DNA from: Lycocorax pyrrhopterus obiensis | Taxonomy: Eukaryota > Chordata > Aves > Passeriformes > Paradisaeidae | DNA length: 64,000 bases | Reading direction: 5' to 3' | NCBI GenBank assembly: GCA_014706295.1 | Contig: JACSVZ010000008.1 | Span: 682,001 to 746,000 of the forward strand | In this document: positions 13,792-25,400 of the stretch, in pieces | How the letters are laid out: each line of letters begins with the position of its first letter | Position numbering within the stretch: the stretch's first letter is position 1 | Made by a program: the position numbers and the translations under genes | The notes under the pieces: generated by a model | What the model was told of the DNA's origin: nothing | The model's input: the letters and a program-made list of their open reading frames with translations, nothing else | The model's database searches: none

Positions 13792-15429
13792 CGCTGCCCA
13801 AAACAAGACAACATCAGGTCTCTGTTGGAAGATGCTCCCCATGCTCAGCCTGGAGCTGAAGTTGTCCTGCCTGGTGGCTCTCTGCAGCTCCCACGGTGTG
13901 CTCATCCTGGCCTGGGCAACAGAGCATTCCTCCTTCCCCTAAATCCACGGGCAAACGACACCTTCCCCTACACCGCATTAATCCAACCTGGCCAGGCAGC
14001 AGCAAATTCCAGCCTGGGAGCCCCGACATGGACTTGGGCAACGTCCCCATTATCAGAGTCTGCCCCTGGCAGAGAACCAGGGCAGCTGTGGCGTTTTCTA
14101 CCCAAGCAGTGAGGGGGGACAGAGATGCCCTTGGTATCTGTATGACCCGTGCCAGGACCCTGAGGTCTGTGCCCACCTTTTCTCGGTGGCCAGCCCGAGG
14201 TCTCCAGGTCTGTGGCTGTTCTCCGTGTTGGCCAAGAGGTGGAAGCAGAGCCCCCTGACCCTGCGGCACTCACACTAAAAAATACCTCAAATTTAGGGTC
14301 TCCTCACTCGGGGGGGTTTGTCTCAGCATGCTCAGGCGAGGCTCCCCACATCCTGATGCCTGCGCAGGCAAAGCCGAGGGGTTTCTTTCACAGGATGCCG
14401 AGCACAGCCTTCACTTGCACCCTCCGAACCCTCACACCGGAATGACGGGCAACATCATTCCCTGAGAATTATTAAAAATATTGGGATGATCGTTCTTTCT
14501 TTTTCTCAGGAAGTGATCTTGAAAGGAGCACTTGCCCACCACAGGTACTTCCCCGTGGTGTTCAGACGAAGGAAAGAAGCGAGTTCAAGAAACAAACCTG
14601 GACCAGCCCCGCTCCCTGTCATTGCTTCTTCACATTTTTGCTCAAAAGGCTTTGTTTGCCTTGCTCCCCACAAAAAAAAAATCCCTCAGACAATTCCTGT
14701 GCCACACAGAGCTGTTTTCTGAGCCTGCTGGAGGAAGACAGTGGGGCTGTTTTACTCAGCCTAGGAATTTACAGCAGGCTGTTACTACAGGTTTGCACAC
14801 AGGGCTGAGGCTGCAAAACACCTTTTTTTGAAAAAAATTAAACTGTAACTAGAAGCCTGAGTTACCACCGAACACTGAAGTTGCAAAAGTTTCAGTTATG
14901 CAAGCACACATTTCCTGGGTGTGAGCATCTGACAGGCAGTAAATGAGGTGGAGAAGGAAGTTAATAAATGAGCACAACCAGCGCAGTTGGAGAGTAAGTG
15001 GATTTGCAACTTTCTAAATAAAATCAGTCATTCAGAGCTCCGGGCTCGCAGTCAGCCCGCGAGGCATCTCGACTCCACAGCTGTGCACAAATGCTGGCAA
15101 GCACCTCTGCAAGACATGGCAAAGGGAGAAAAAGGCATGCACAGGTTCCTTCGATTTTGTGGAGGAGAAATGGGTGTTGCAGGGAGGGTTTCCTTATGTC
15201 CCTTTCAAAACACTGGGCCTGCTACCTGAAAATTTAGACCCCCAAACATTTACTGTTCCCTTGAACAAAACCCCTGGGCTGCTCTCCCTGCTCCCCATTC
15301 TCCACGGGGCCCCACACTGGACTCGCTCCAGTTTGCAGGCGCCTCTCTGGTACTGGGGGCACCAAACTCTTCCCAGTGTCCAGATGTGGATTGCCAGTGA
15401 TGAGTCGAGAGGATTTTATTTATTATTTG

Positions 15430-15545
15430 AGCAACCCGGTCCAGGGGGTGGCATCCCTGCCCATGGCAGGGGGCTGGAATGAAACGGTCTTTAGGGTCCT
15501 TTCCCACCACAACCAGTCTGTGATTCCACGGTTCTGTGATTCTGC
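15430..15545 (+). mobile_element. CR1 LINE 3' tail
   Basis: A short plus-oriented copy: gcaacccggtccagggggtg, then the block ctgcccatggcagggggctg, ending in two diverged tail octamers (tgattccacggttctgtgat). Confidence 0.88.
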
Positions 15546-18085
15546 CTTCCCCACCCCCTGGGAGCCCAGACCCCCTGCAGCATCACCCTCCTTCTACCAG
15601 CTCCCCATCCCTTTTTTCCCTTTCAATACTTCCCGAGTGGATCCCATGCCTGAAGTTTGTCGTACGAGCATATTCCCCCTTTGCCACCTTTCCCCTGGGT
15701 CTGCATCACCACAGCCTGTCTGCAAGAAATGGCATCAGCTTTCCCCCTAAGGACAAAGTCTTTTGGGGAGCATCTCAGTGGAATTTAGACCTGCCAGCTT
15801 CCCGGAGAGCAAGTCCAGTCTGCACCCTCAGTGCCAAAACCAAACCAGAGGGACGAGTCCCTTCAGATTTTAGCAAGCAGGGAAATAATTCTGCAGCCAG
15901 CCCATGATTTACTACAAATTTCCTGAATATTTGGGGATTTTTCCGGATGCCTGGAGCTCTTCTTGACTTTTCATCCCCTATCACCGCTATGTTTGGAAGG
16001 CAAACCCTCACTTTGCCCTAAATTCCCCTGAGAGAAAATATTTCAGTGTGTTGGTTCAAGTATCAAACCACACTGAAGCTCTGAGTGCCTCGATTTGATC
16101 GCTCTTATCAAATTCAGTAAAAAAACCCCTCACAGATCTCCACGGCCAAATTTGCTCAAGAAAAAGTGACAACAAACCAAGTAACAGGAACTCCCCATCC
16201 AAAACTAACCACACGTCCATCATTAGTGGTTTGGTTGCTCGTAGGGAGTCACAGTTCAACAAGGTCATACTCTGTCACTCCACAAGCAGGATTTGATTTC
16301 TCAAAGGGAGAACAGATTTAAGCAGGACTTTTAAGCTCTTTGTGGAACATCAACCACAAACTGAAGTGTTGGCAGTGGTGCTTCTTGATTTATTATTACC
16401 TGGGCGCCATAAGCACTGAGCGGGAAAGAGGGATTTTCCCTGTGGGAGGGGGCATCCCTTGGGTGGGTTTCCAAGCAGAGGGGGATCTCCATCCTCAGGG
16501 ATGCCAGGACTCACCTGGATGTGGCCCCCAGCAACCTGCTGGAGGTGCAAGGTCAGCCCTAGGCACCCCCAGGGGGGCCTCCCTACCCAAGCTTTGCCAT
16601 CATCAGACTTTACCCAGGCTGATGTCATGGCTGCTTTTGTCCCTCAGAACACTCAACAAGGTCTCAGCCTACCCAAAATTGCCCGCTCAGTGTCCATTTA
16701 ATGCTGATGTGAGGGTGGGATGAGTCCTAAACAACCCCCACGTGGAAGTTCAGCTGAGGGCACCCATCCCACCACAGGGGCTTTTCCCTTTTCCCTGCCC
16801 AGATTCACAGCCCAGGGGCTCAGAGCCGGGCAGGAGGTGGCAGGAGGTGGCAGGACACCAAGGTTTGCCACATGAGAGGTTTCTCCTGGGTTTTTCCAGC
16901 CGAGGAGGTGCCTGTGGCAGCAGAAGCTTCAGCCTGGGCCTTCCTCCCCACCCTGGTGCAGCCACGGTCCTCAGCAGGTGTTGGATCCCGGCGTGCCTGG
17001 ATTTCCTTTCATTCTTGGGGTTTTTTTTCATTTTTTCCCTTTTTATTTCAGGAATAGCACCTGGTTGGCTTGCTCCCAGGGCTGTTATTCAGCTCCACAG
17101 CAGTGGCAGCTGACAAACCAGGCGGCTTCAGCAGCACCTGCCCAGATTCCAAATCATTTACCTTTTCCCAGCACCATCTTAATTGCATTCATGGGCAACC
17201 TCTCATTTACATGACCACTCCCATCAAGCTTTTTTTCCTCCCCCCCCCTCGATTTCCAGAGGGCCTTTTGCCAAAGTGAGGTGGAATAGAAGCAACAACC
17301 ACCACGAGTTGTGTGTCGGGACGGCCGAGGACCCACGAGGACACAGCTGTGACTGGGACCAGCGCTGGGGAGAGCTCAGCAGCACAGAGAAGTCCATGAA
17401 AACATCACCACCATGCAGGCAAGGCTCTTCCCCCCTAGAGCAGCCCAGAGGTGCAAAGCAGATGCCACCAGAATTTTTAATACCTTTTTAGCTTTTTAAT
17501 AAAAAAGAGCACACGGCCAAGACACCCCAGATCAGAGCCTGGCTGTGGGAATCACAGCCTGGGACTATTTTCAATCAGAGGCACGGCCAGACCCAGCAGC
17601 CAGCGCCCAGCCTGTTATCGTGTGCCACGCACACATTCAGATGTCTCACATTCAGTCTGTCTTGAAGGACAGAAATGAGACCTTGAGCGGTGCCAAACGT
17701 CTCCTCCGCATGAGATTCAGTGTTTAAAACCTGCCAGTCCTGAGCAGAAAGGGCCGAACCAGGTGTTTTCCCAGGATTTTCTGCCGTGGGGGAGTAATGT
17801 CCCCCTCATTGCTCCCAGGGCTTAGGTCAACCTGCATCTTGAGCTGTGTTCCTGCAGCCTCCCTGGGAGCTGCCACCATCCCTCTCTAAAAGCTCCTCAG
17901 CCTTCTTCAAAGCTGCTGGCAGCTACTTATCCAGAGGCCAGAGGTGTTATTTTGGCTGTTTTCCATTCAGACAGTGACACGGGAGGGCATTTCAGTGTTT
18001 GCCCACCAGGCCTCTCCCCCCACAGGGTCTCAAAGCAGATTTTTCTGACTTCAGGAACCTCCAACACCTTCCTGGTCAGTTTATC

Positions 18086-18302
18086 CCACAGAATGGCCTG
18101 GATTGGAAGGGACTTAAATCCCATCCAGTGCCACCCCTGCCATGGGCAGGGACACCTTCCACCGTCCCAGGCTGCTCCAAGCCCCAATGTCCAACCTGGC
18201 CTTGGACACTGCCAGGGATCCAGGGGCAGCCACAGCTTCTCTGGGCACCCTGTGCCAGGGCCTGCCCATCCTCCCAGGGAAAGATTTCTTCCCAATATCC
18301 CA
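18086..18302 (-). mobile_element. CR1 LINE 3' fragment
   Basis: About 217 bp from cacagaatggcctggattgg to ttcttcccaatatccc. It is little diverged from the copy at 48688. Confidence 0.92.
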
Positions 18303-19098
18303 AAGCAGTTTCTCTCCTGGGGTCTAACCCCACTGACACCCGGTGCCCCCTGTTTCTATTTCCATCTCCTGCAGGCTGTTTCAAGGCTGGCTGTGGTTCC
18401 CACTCTGAAGGGAACTCAAACCCTCTTGTCTTCCCAAGCTTTTTGTGCCAGCACAGCCTTCCTGAGCAGGCCTTGGACCATCCACTGAAACATCCTTGAG
18501 CAATTCCCCACGAACTGGGACCGAAGAGCAGCCAATTCCTACAGCCGTGCCCAGATTCATCTGGTGCCGAGCCCTTGTTTAATGGATTTCATTTGCACCG
18601 GGAGACTTTCCGAGGTGGAATTACTGTCTATAACGTTTAGCAATTCCAAGAATATTTTATAATTCTGACAGCCTGCATCACCCTGGAGCCTGCCATGGTA
18701 AACACGCTCTTCCCTTTCCCTCTCCTGCAGATGGCAATTTAGGCAGTTGGGGAGGTTTTGTGTTTGTTCTCCAGCGTGAGCCAAACTCCATTATTCCCTT
18801 TTTTTCTAAATTTTCCTGGAAGGACATTGACCTGCAGGCATTGGAGAGGATTTTCCCCCCTCCCTCTCCACATTTTCAGTGGTTTGGTGACAGACACTGT
18901 GGTGGTTTAGCAAAACTTGATTTATGGAGGCAAAGGAAAAAAAGAGGAAAAACAGCTGCAAGAGGCAGGATCCTGGAGGCCAAGTGCCTTTCTAGGCAGG
19001 GCTTTGAACTCGGCAGTCGGGCATCCCAGGAAAGCCATCCCTGATCCCAGTAATGCCACCAGAAGCTCGCAGCACTGGCACGAAGCAGCTTCACAGCT

Positions 19099-19170
19099 GG
19101 CATGGCACTGGGTGAAGCTGGACTAGAGACTCCAGCAGGCTCTTCTGACCCAAATTATTCTCCAGTCCTA
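19099..19170 (+). mobile_element. Possible degraded CR1 tail
   Basis: The order ggtgaagctggactagag, then ctcttctgacccaaattatt, resembles an old CR1 3' end in plus orientation, but too many positions differ to be sure. Confidence 0.3.
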
Positions 19171-20756
19171 AGCCCCATGCTCTCTCCTGCGCTGGACACT
19201 TCACCAGATTACTCCTCCTTGTTCTCTCCCCTCACGGGGGATGTGCCAAAACTCCTCGATAATTTAAAAACCATCCGAACACAACTGGTTTTCTAGAGAT
19301 TTAAAGGGTCACAGATCTGTGGCACTGGGTAAAAAAAATATATTTTTAAAGGTGCAAGAGATTGTTTACGTAAAAAACAACCACAGTTGGACTTTAACAA
19401 CTTCCTTCTCTTTCCAGGAAGAAAAGTGTTTCACACACTCTGGCAGATGTTGCTTTTCCACAGCAGGACAAACCAGCAAAGGTTCCTGCAAAATACAAAC
19501 AGCACAACAAAGAGAGTTCAGAATTCATGGTAATGAAGAGCAGGTTCGAAGACTGCAGAGGCAGCAGTGGTGACTTCTGTGAGCTGATCAGCTCCAAGGG
19601 GTTTCATTTTCCTGCCTTTTGTCCCCCACGCCCCGCAGTGCCTCCAGAACCACCCATAGCAGGTTCCAGGGACACCTGGAAGAGCAGCATCGATTTTCAC
19701 CCCTGGAAGAAGCCTCTGTTTCAAGAGTAACCCCTTACCAGGCAGCACAGGAAGACAGCACGTTCCTCCCCAAACCCTTTGCCTGCCCATGCCTTTGGTT
19801 ACTGCATCCAACCCCGGAGATGGCTCAGGAGCCCTTCGTTCCCCCAGTGTAATTAACACCAGTTCCACAGCCCGGCTCCGGCACGCGATGGACGAGGTGT
19901 GAGGGTTTGTGGCTCCAGGAACAGCTGGGCTCTGCATCCAGCAGCAGACAGCGAGACCCTGGCTCTTCCAGGGGGGATTTGTGCCTCACTGAAGTGGCTC
20001 CAGGGAAGTTAAGCCACTGCTAAGTGACTTCAGGTGCTACGGCTGCTGGAGCAAAATGGGAAGAAATTAAGGAGAGAACTGGATTTGGGGGTCAGAGGTG
20101 CAGGGGCATTAAATGAATTCTACTCAGAAGGTGATCCCAAATTCAGAGGGAGCAAGGAGTTCCCCAGACTGCTTCCAGGGCTAGGATTCCATGCTGTGCA
20201 TTCACACACCCCCCTCCCCGCTCCGCCACCACAGCCCCATCCAGCCTGTGCTCCCAGGCTGGGGAAGGAAATTGTCCCTAATCCAGGGCAGCGTGGGCTG
20301 GAGGCCAGGGAGGAGAGGCACTGATGGGCAGAGCAGATGTTGCTGCAGCGGCTGCAGAAGGCGAGCCCGGGGCCGGGGCTGAGCAGGAGCGGTGCTGATC
20401 CAAGCGGGAACAAGAGAGGCTCGGGAGGTGCCACAGGGTGGGATTTGTCCTCCAGCTTCGCCTCAGGATGCGCCTCCAGGAGAACACACCGAGGCTGCTC
20501 GTGCTCCCCAGGGTCGGGGACGCTCCTCACTCCTGGGAATCTCCGTGAACCCAGGGCCTCCTGCCACTGGCAACTGGGCAACCTCCAGCAGAGCCCCAAA
20601 AATCCACGGCCTCCGCTGGTCTGGCCTGTGCTTACGGCTCAGCCCAGGCTGGATATTTTCCTAACATCTCCCACAAAGCCCAAAGAGGAGGAGCGAGGAG
20701 CAATGGGAAAGCCGGGATATCTCCCACTCTCCCACGACGGAGCGAGTCATGGCTTT

Positions 20757-20920
20757 ACTGTGTGACCCACAGATGGGTATGCCCCAGTTTTGGGTCCCAC
20801 TGTGTGACCCACAGATGGGTATTCCCCAGTTTTGGGTCCCACTGTGACCCACAGATGGGAATTCCCCAATTTCGGGTCCCACTGTGTGACCCACAGATGG
20901 GTATTCCTCAAATTTTAGGT
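20757..20920. repeat. 42-bp minisatellite, four copies
   Basis: Units of 42, 42, 40 and about 38 bp each begin actgtgtgacccacagatgg (the third is shortened) and end gggtccc. Because 42 is divisible by three, one minus-strand frame shows a periodic peptide (PICGSHSGTQNWGI), which misleadingly looks like protein. Confidence 0.93.
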
Positions 20921-21092
20921 ACAAGGCACTGAGCTAAAAGAGGTGGGAAGCTGGAAACTCCCTTCTTTTTCTTTGCTTTATTTGTTTTGCTTTCTAAAGC
21001 CACCAAAATAATTTCATTTTTCTTTTGAACTCCATACCCAGACATTGGCCTTGCTTAAGATAAACCCAACGTGGGCAGACTACGACCAAGGG

Positions 21093-21204
21093 AAGCAGCC
21101 TGGGATAGTGGAAGGTGTCCCTGCCCGTGGCAGGGGGTGGAATGGGATGAGCTTTAAGGTCCTTCCAACCCAAACCATTTAGTGATTCTATGATTTTATG
21201 ATTC
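21093..21204 (+). mobile_element. CR1 LINE 3' tail with octamer repeats
   Basis: From agcagcctgggatagtgg to ccttccaacccaaaccattt, ending in the diagnostic CR1 octamer run (gtgattctatgattttatga), followed by an A-run. It gives the clearest 3' end among the copies in this window. Confidence 0.9.
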
Positions 21205-22300
21205 AAAAAAAAAAAAGGTAAGAAACATAACAAAAATCAAGTGATCAGAATGAAGATCAACCAAAAGACAAGGAAGGAGGATAAAGGTTACAGCTGCAGC
21301 GAGGAAAAACTTTGGAAGAGCCGTTTATTTTCCATGACAGAGCACATTGCCCAAATCAACTATTAATTGCCACAGCAAAAGAGTTCAGTTGAGGGTTCTC
21401 CCCCAGGAGGGTGGCCAACGGGGTCAGAACCTCTGCTTTTGGGCTTCACAGAGGTTCCTCACCAAGAAGAAACAGCTTGAACCTCTTCACTGCGATGATT
21501 TCATTTTAAAATACCCTGGGAAGTCATTTAGATGTGAACAAGCCATGGAAAATGTTAGCCTGCTGGAGGACTTGAGAGAAAGACAACTGAAAACAGAAGT
21601 GAGAAACAGGGAAATTTCAGGCTGTGGCTGCAACACCACAGCATCAAGGGATTTTTTTTTTTTTTATGTTATTATTATTACTACTTAAAAAAGAATTTTG
21701 CGAGCCGCAGCCAATAAGGTTTGGCCATTTTATTTTCCCAAGTCCCTGTGAAAGCGAGCCTGAGCTCTCAGGAAAGAAGCAAAGCAGCCACGCTGCGGCA
21801 CGGGGAGGAGTTTCGGTAGGGGCAGCGTGGACCTTCAGGAGCATGAACTAAACCACGCTCTTGCTGCTCGAGCTGCCTCTGAAGCAGCTGTTAAAACACG
21901 CTGGAAGATATCAAAGCAGCTCTAATTAACTTCCTGCTTCAGCCCTACTTCAAAGTGTTTCTGAGAGTTCTCAACCCCGAGCTTGTGCAGGGCAGTTTCT
22001 GAAGGAGAGCGGTTTGGGGCTCCTTCGCCGCCGACTCCAAACGTGCCTGAGATTCCCCAGTCTCTGGTTTTGTTTAAAAAGGGGGCAGAAAAAGGCTTCA
22101 TCTGGAAACCACTTTAACACAGGGCATCACACGTCACAGGGGAGGAGAGCAGCAAAGCCCCAAATCAGTCGAGCCCTTCCCTAAGCCATCACCTGCCGAT
22201 GGATGATCCAGTCCGGCCCTTCCCAGGAACGCTGCCTCGGGATTCCAACTCCATTTTACCCTCAAGGCTCAGAGCGGTTTGGGGTTTGTCCAGTTGGAGT

Positions 22301-22460
22301 CACGGAATCCCAGGACGGCGTGGGCTGGAATGCGCCTTAAAGACCCAAAGTTCCAGCCCTGGCAGGGACACCTTCCACCGCCCCAGGGTGCTCCCTGTGC
22401 AGCCCGGCCTGGGACGCTTCCAGGGATCCAGGGGCAGCCACAATTCCTTGCAGTGCCTTT
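22301..22460 (-). mobile_element. Diverged CR1 LINE 3' fragment
   Basis: cacggaatcccaggacggcg, then cagggacaccttccaccg and ggatccaggggcagccaca. It has several deletions relative to the other copies and is CpG-richer. Confidence 0.82.
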
Positions 22461-25400
22461 GCTCACCCAGGGCCACCTCAGGCTTTGGAATGATGCTGAG
22501 TTTTGATCCAATCTCTTTTTTTTTCCCCCCAGTCTTGAGACACATGCTCCTCTGTTTATTTACCCGTTTGTTTTGATCTTTTTTTCCTGCTCCAAGAGAC
22601 ATTTTCCCACACATCCACGTCTGCCTCCGCTCTGACACGCCAGCATCTCCATCACCATCCGCTTAAACTGCAAGGAGAGCAGTAATAGATCCCTCCTGTC
22701 CCTGCCTGCAGCTCTGCCTCGCTCCAGCCCCATCCCACACCACTCAGACCTACACAAACCCTTGCCACGCTTTGTTTGAAACTTTTTATTCTCAGAAAAA
22801 GAAGAAAAAAAAAAAGTTGTCAGGGGCAAAAATAGAACATTTTTCCGCTGCGAAGAACAAGCAGCAGCATTCCTGGGAATTCAGACAAATAGCATTGGTC
22901 AGGAGGCGTCTCACAGGCAGCAGCGACATCCCCGAGCTGCTCCGGTGTCCTGCGAGGAGGGAAAGTGTTTGGGATCCCTCTGCTCCCACTCTGCGGCATG
23001 AAATCAGAAGTGACGAGCCTGTTTCTGCCTCGTGCTCCGTGGGAAGGGGTGGCTGCTCTCCACAGGGACTTTTAAATTTATTTATTTGTTTATTTGTTTT
23101 TATTATTTTAAAGAGAAAATGTCTCCTGACTAAAATCAGATGCTGTTTAGAGCACGAGCTTTCACTGAGCACAATCACCAGCTCTGATATTTTCACCAAG
23201 GGCTGCATTTTTGATTTCCTGTAGGGATTTAGACAGTATTTCAGCTGGCTGTACGCAACCCAAGTCACCTGTAACAGTGATTCTATATGTAACAGTGAAT
23301 AAAATTGCATATCATTGTGAAACTGTGTTCAGTGGTTTGTGGAGAGGAGACACTCAGGGAAATTTTCAGAGAGCTTAAATTGGATCTGCGTAGGTCCCCT
23401 CCAACTGAAAATATTCAGTTCCAGTCAGTCACAAGTCACCCAGTTTGGATTTCACCGGGAGTTGCTCTCAGTTTAATTGAATTTCTTTAGCAACATGGGC
23501 TTGGGTTACACCAAGGCAAATGGGGAGCTTCATTTTCAAAGACATCTGCGGTGTTTTGGAAGCCTTTGGGCTCTTTTCTGAGAGGGAGAGGAAGCGCAAA
23601 TCCCAAATTTCACCGACCCTCCGCCACACTGAAATCCCTCCAGGCAGACTTGGGTGCTCGGGAGCTGTGCTGGAGACTTCATGACTGGAATGTGGGAAAC
23701 CTCTGGCGTGATTTTGGGCAGAGCATCAGCAGCACGTGGCACAAATATCACACAGCAAGAGCCTCCCCTGGCAGCTGGGGGGGTAAAGGGGCACAGCCTC
23801 TAACCCAGGTGTGGGGGAGAGCTCGCACCTTCCAGCGCTGCCGCATCCCCAGGGCAGGAGCAGGCTTGGAAACCACATCCCTTAGCAGGAGACCTCCGCG
23901 TGGCTCAAGCAGACGTGCCTGGATAAGCTGCTGTGATTTCCAGCAGCAGCAGGTCCCCTCAGGCCGCTCTGTGGGATTTAATTCCCCAATAATCTCCTGC
24001 CGCATCAGCTCCCAGCCCTTCGGCTGCAGGCGCTGCTCTGCCCACCCGCACACCCTGGTCCCTCCTCATCTGAACCGAATTGGGAATAAGAAGCGTACTA
24101 CCAGCCCTCTCTGGGAGGTGAAAGTACCTCCAAATACCTCCTGAAAAGATCTCCATTTACTGGGGGAGAGAAAAGTTTCCTATTCTATTCAACAGACTTG
24201 TGGGCAGATTTTGCAGCACAGCCCGGAAGCTCGCGGCTGTTAAACTCAACAGGTGAGGAATCTTTCCAGCTCAGGATTTATTTTTCTTTTGATGGGGGAA
24301 GAAAAAAAAAAAAATCACTGATTTGGCAACAGTTTCTCACGGGAAAACATCAAGTTGAACGGGGATTTTCTGTGCAAGCAGCGGGGTCATCGACAGAGTG
24401 TCACAGGGAGAGGAGGGCAAAAAGTATTCGACTCAGGGCACTTATTTAGGGTCTAACTCATTAGATTATTAATAATTATGTGCTACCAGGAACCCAGCTA
24501 AATCAGAAAAGCAGGGAAGACTGCAAAGGGGAAGATGGGAAGGTGGAGAGGACGCCAGGCCTCAGGAACAAAACACACACCCTGCGGTGAGAGATCAGCA
24601 GCGGTGGGAAGTGGCTTCGCTCTTTGGCCTCTGCTGCCACACCAAGAAGGACAAACCCTGTGCCCACCAGGCACGTCCATGGAGGAGAGAGCCAGGCTGG
24701 CGGCATTCCCTGTGGATTTAGGATTTGCTGTGGATCAGCGCAGGTTTGAGGTCCACAGGCACTGGGTTCAACCTCAAGCTTTGGAGGAGGCGCCTGCTGT
24801 GAAAGCCCTTGGATGAAAGCCAGGTCTCTGCCACCGCCAGGCTGAAATGCTCCAATATCAGCATATTTTGCCTCAGGAAATGAGAGAAAAAACCTTTAAA
24901 GAGATGCTGTAGCTCACCCTGAGGGTGCAGCTCCAGCTGGGGGAGGCTGAGCGGGTCAGATCACCGGGGTGCAGCTGATCACAAGCCCAAAGGGATAAAT
25001 ACCGACACGAGGAGAGCGAGAGCAGCACACGGGGCACCGAGTGGCTCTGCTTTCATTCATTTGTGCTACAAAGGCTAAAGGAAAACAGGCTCTGTGAGAC
25101 CACGGCTCAACCTGCGCCGAGCACGGCGGGGCCGAGGCACAAATCAGAGCGGGGACCACATCAGCTCGCGGTGAAAGACCACAGATCAGATAAAACGTCA
25201 GCTTCTGGCAGCTGCTGGAACAAAAAAACAAGCTGGGGCCCTGGTGAGACCACAGTGTCCAGGGACTGTAGCCTGTGCACACCCTGCTTGCCAGAGCACT
25301 ACGGACACAGAGAGGAAAATCCTCACTGCGGCTTTGCTTGGCAGCTGAGAACGGAGCACAAATGTCACCCGTGTTTGAGACACCCCTGGCAGGGGGGCAT

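Larger units (their letters stand above)
13390..18085. other. Intergenic, no gene seen
   Basis: Contains the CT microsatellite (13755), a CR1 tail (15430) and a C-run near 17240. No coding exon is supported. Confidence 0.58.
18303..22300. other. Intergenic, no gene seen
   Basis: Contains the 42-bp minisatellite, a CR1 tail with octamers (21093) and a GC-rich patch near 20190-20640. No gene is recognised. Confidence 0.58.

Noticed and set aside
18898..18940. Possible LTR start (tgtggtggtttagcaaaact)
   Set aside because: No matching second LTR, no primer-binding site and no target duplication seen.
19102..19296. Small Ser/Pro-rich frame (SPVLSPMLSPALDTSPDYSS)
   Set aside because: Looks like a transactivation-type segment, but it is only 64 codons, partly overlaps a possible CR1 relic, and has no splice context.
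20661..20924. Repetitive peptide frame on the minus strand
   Set aside because: It is a translation of the 42-bp minisatellite; the third unit is 40 bp and the outer part is not protein-like.
23375..23425. Possible CR1 tail (ggtcccctccaactgaaaat)
   Set aside because: Only about 20 bp resemble a CR1 3' end; too short to call.
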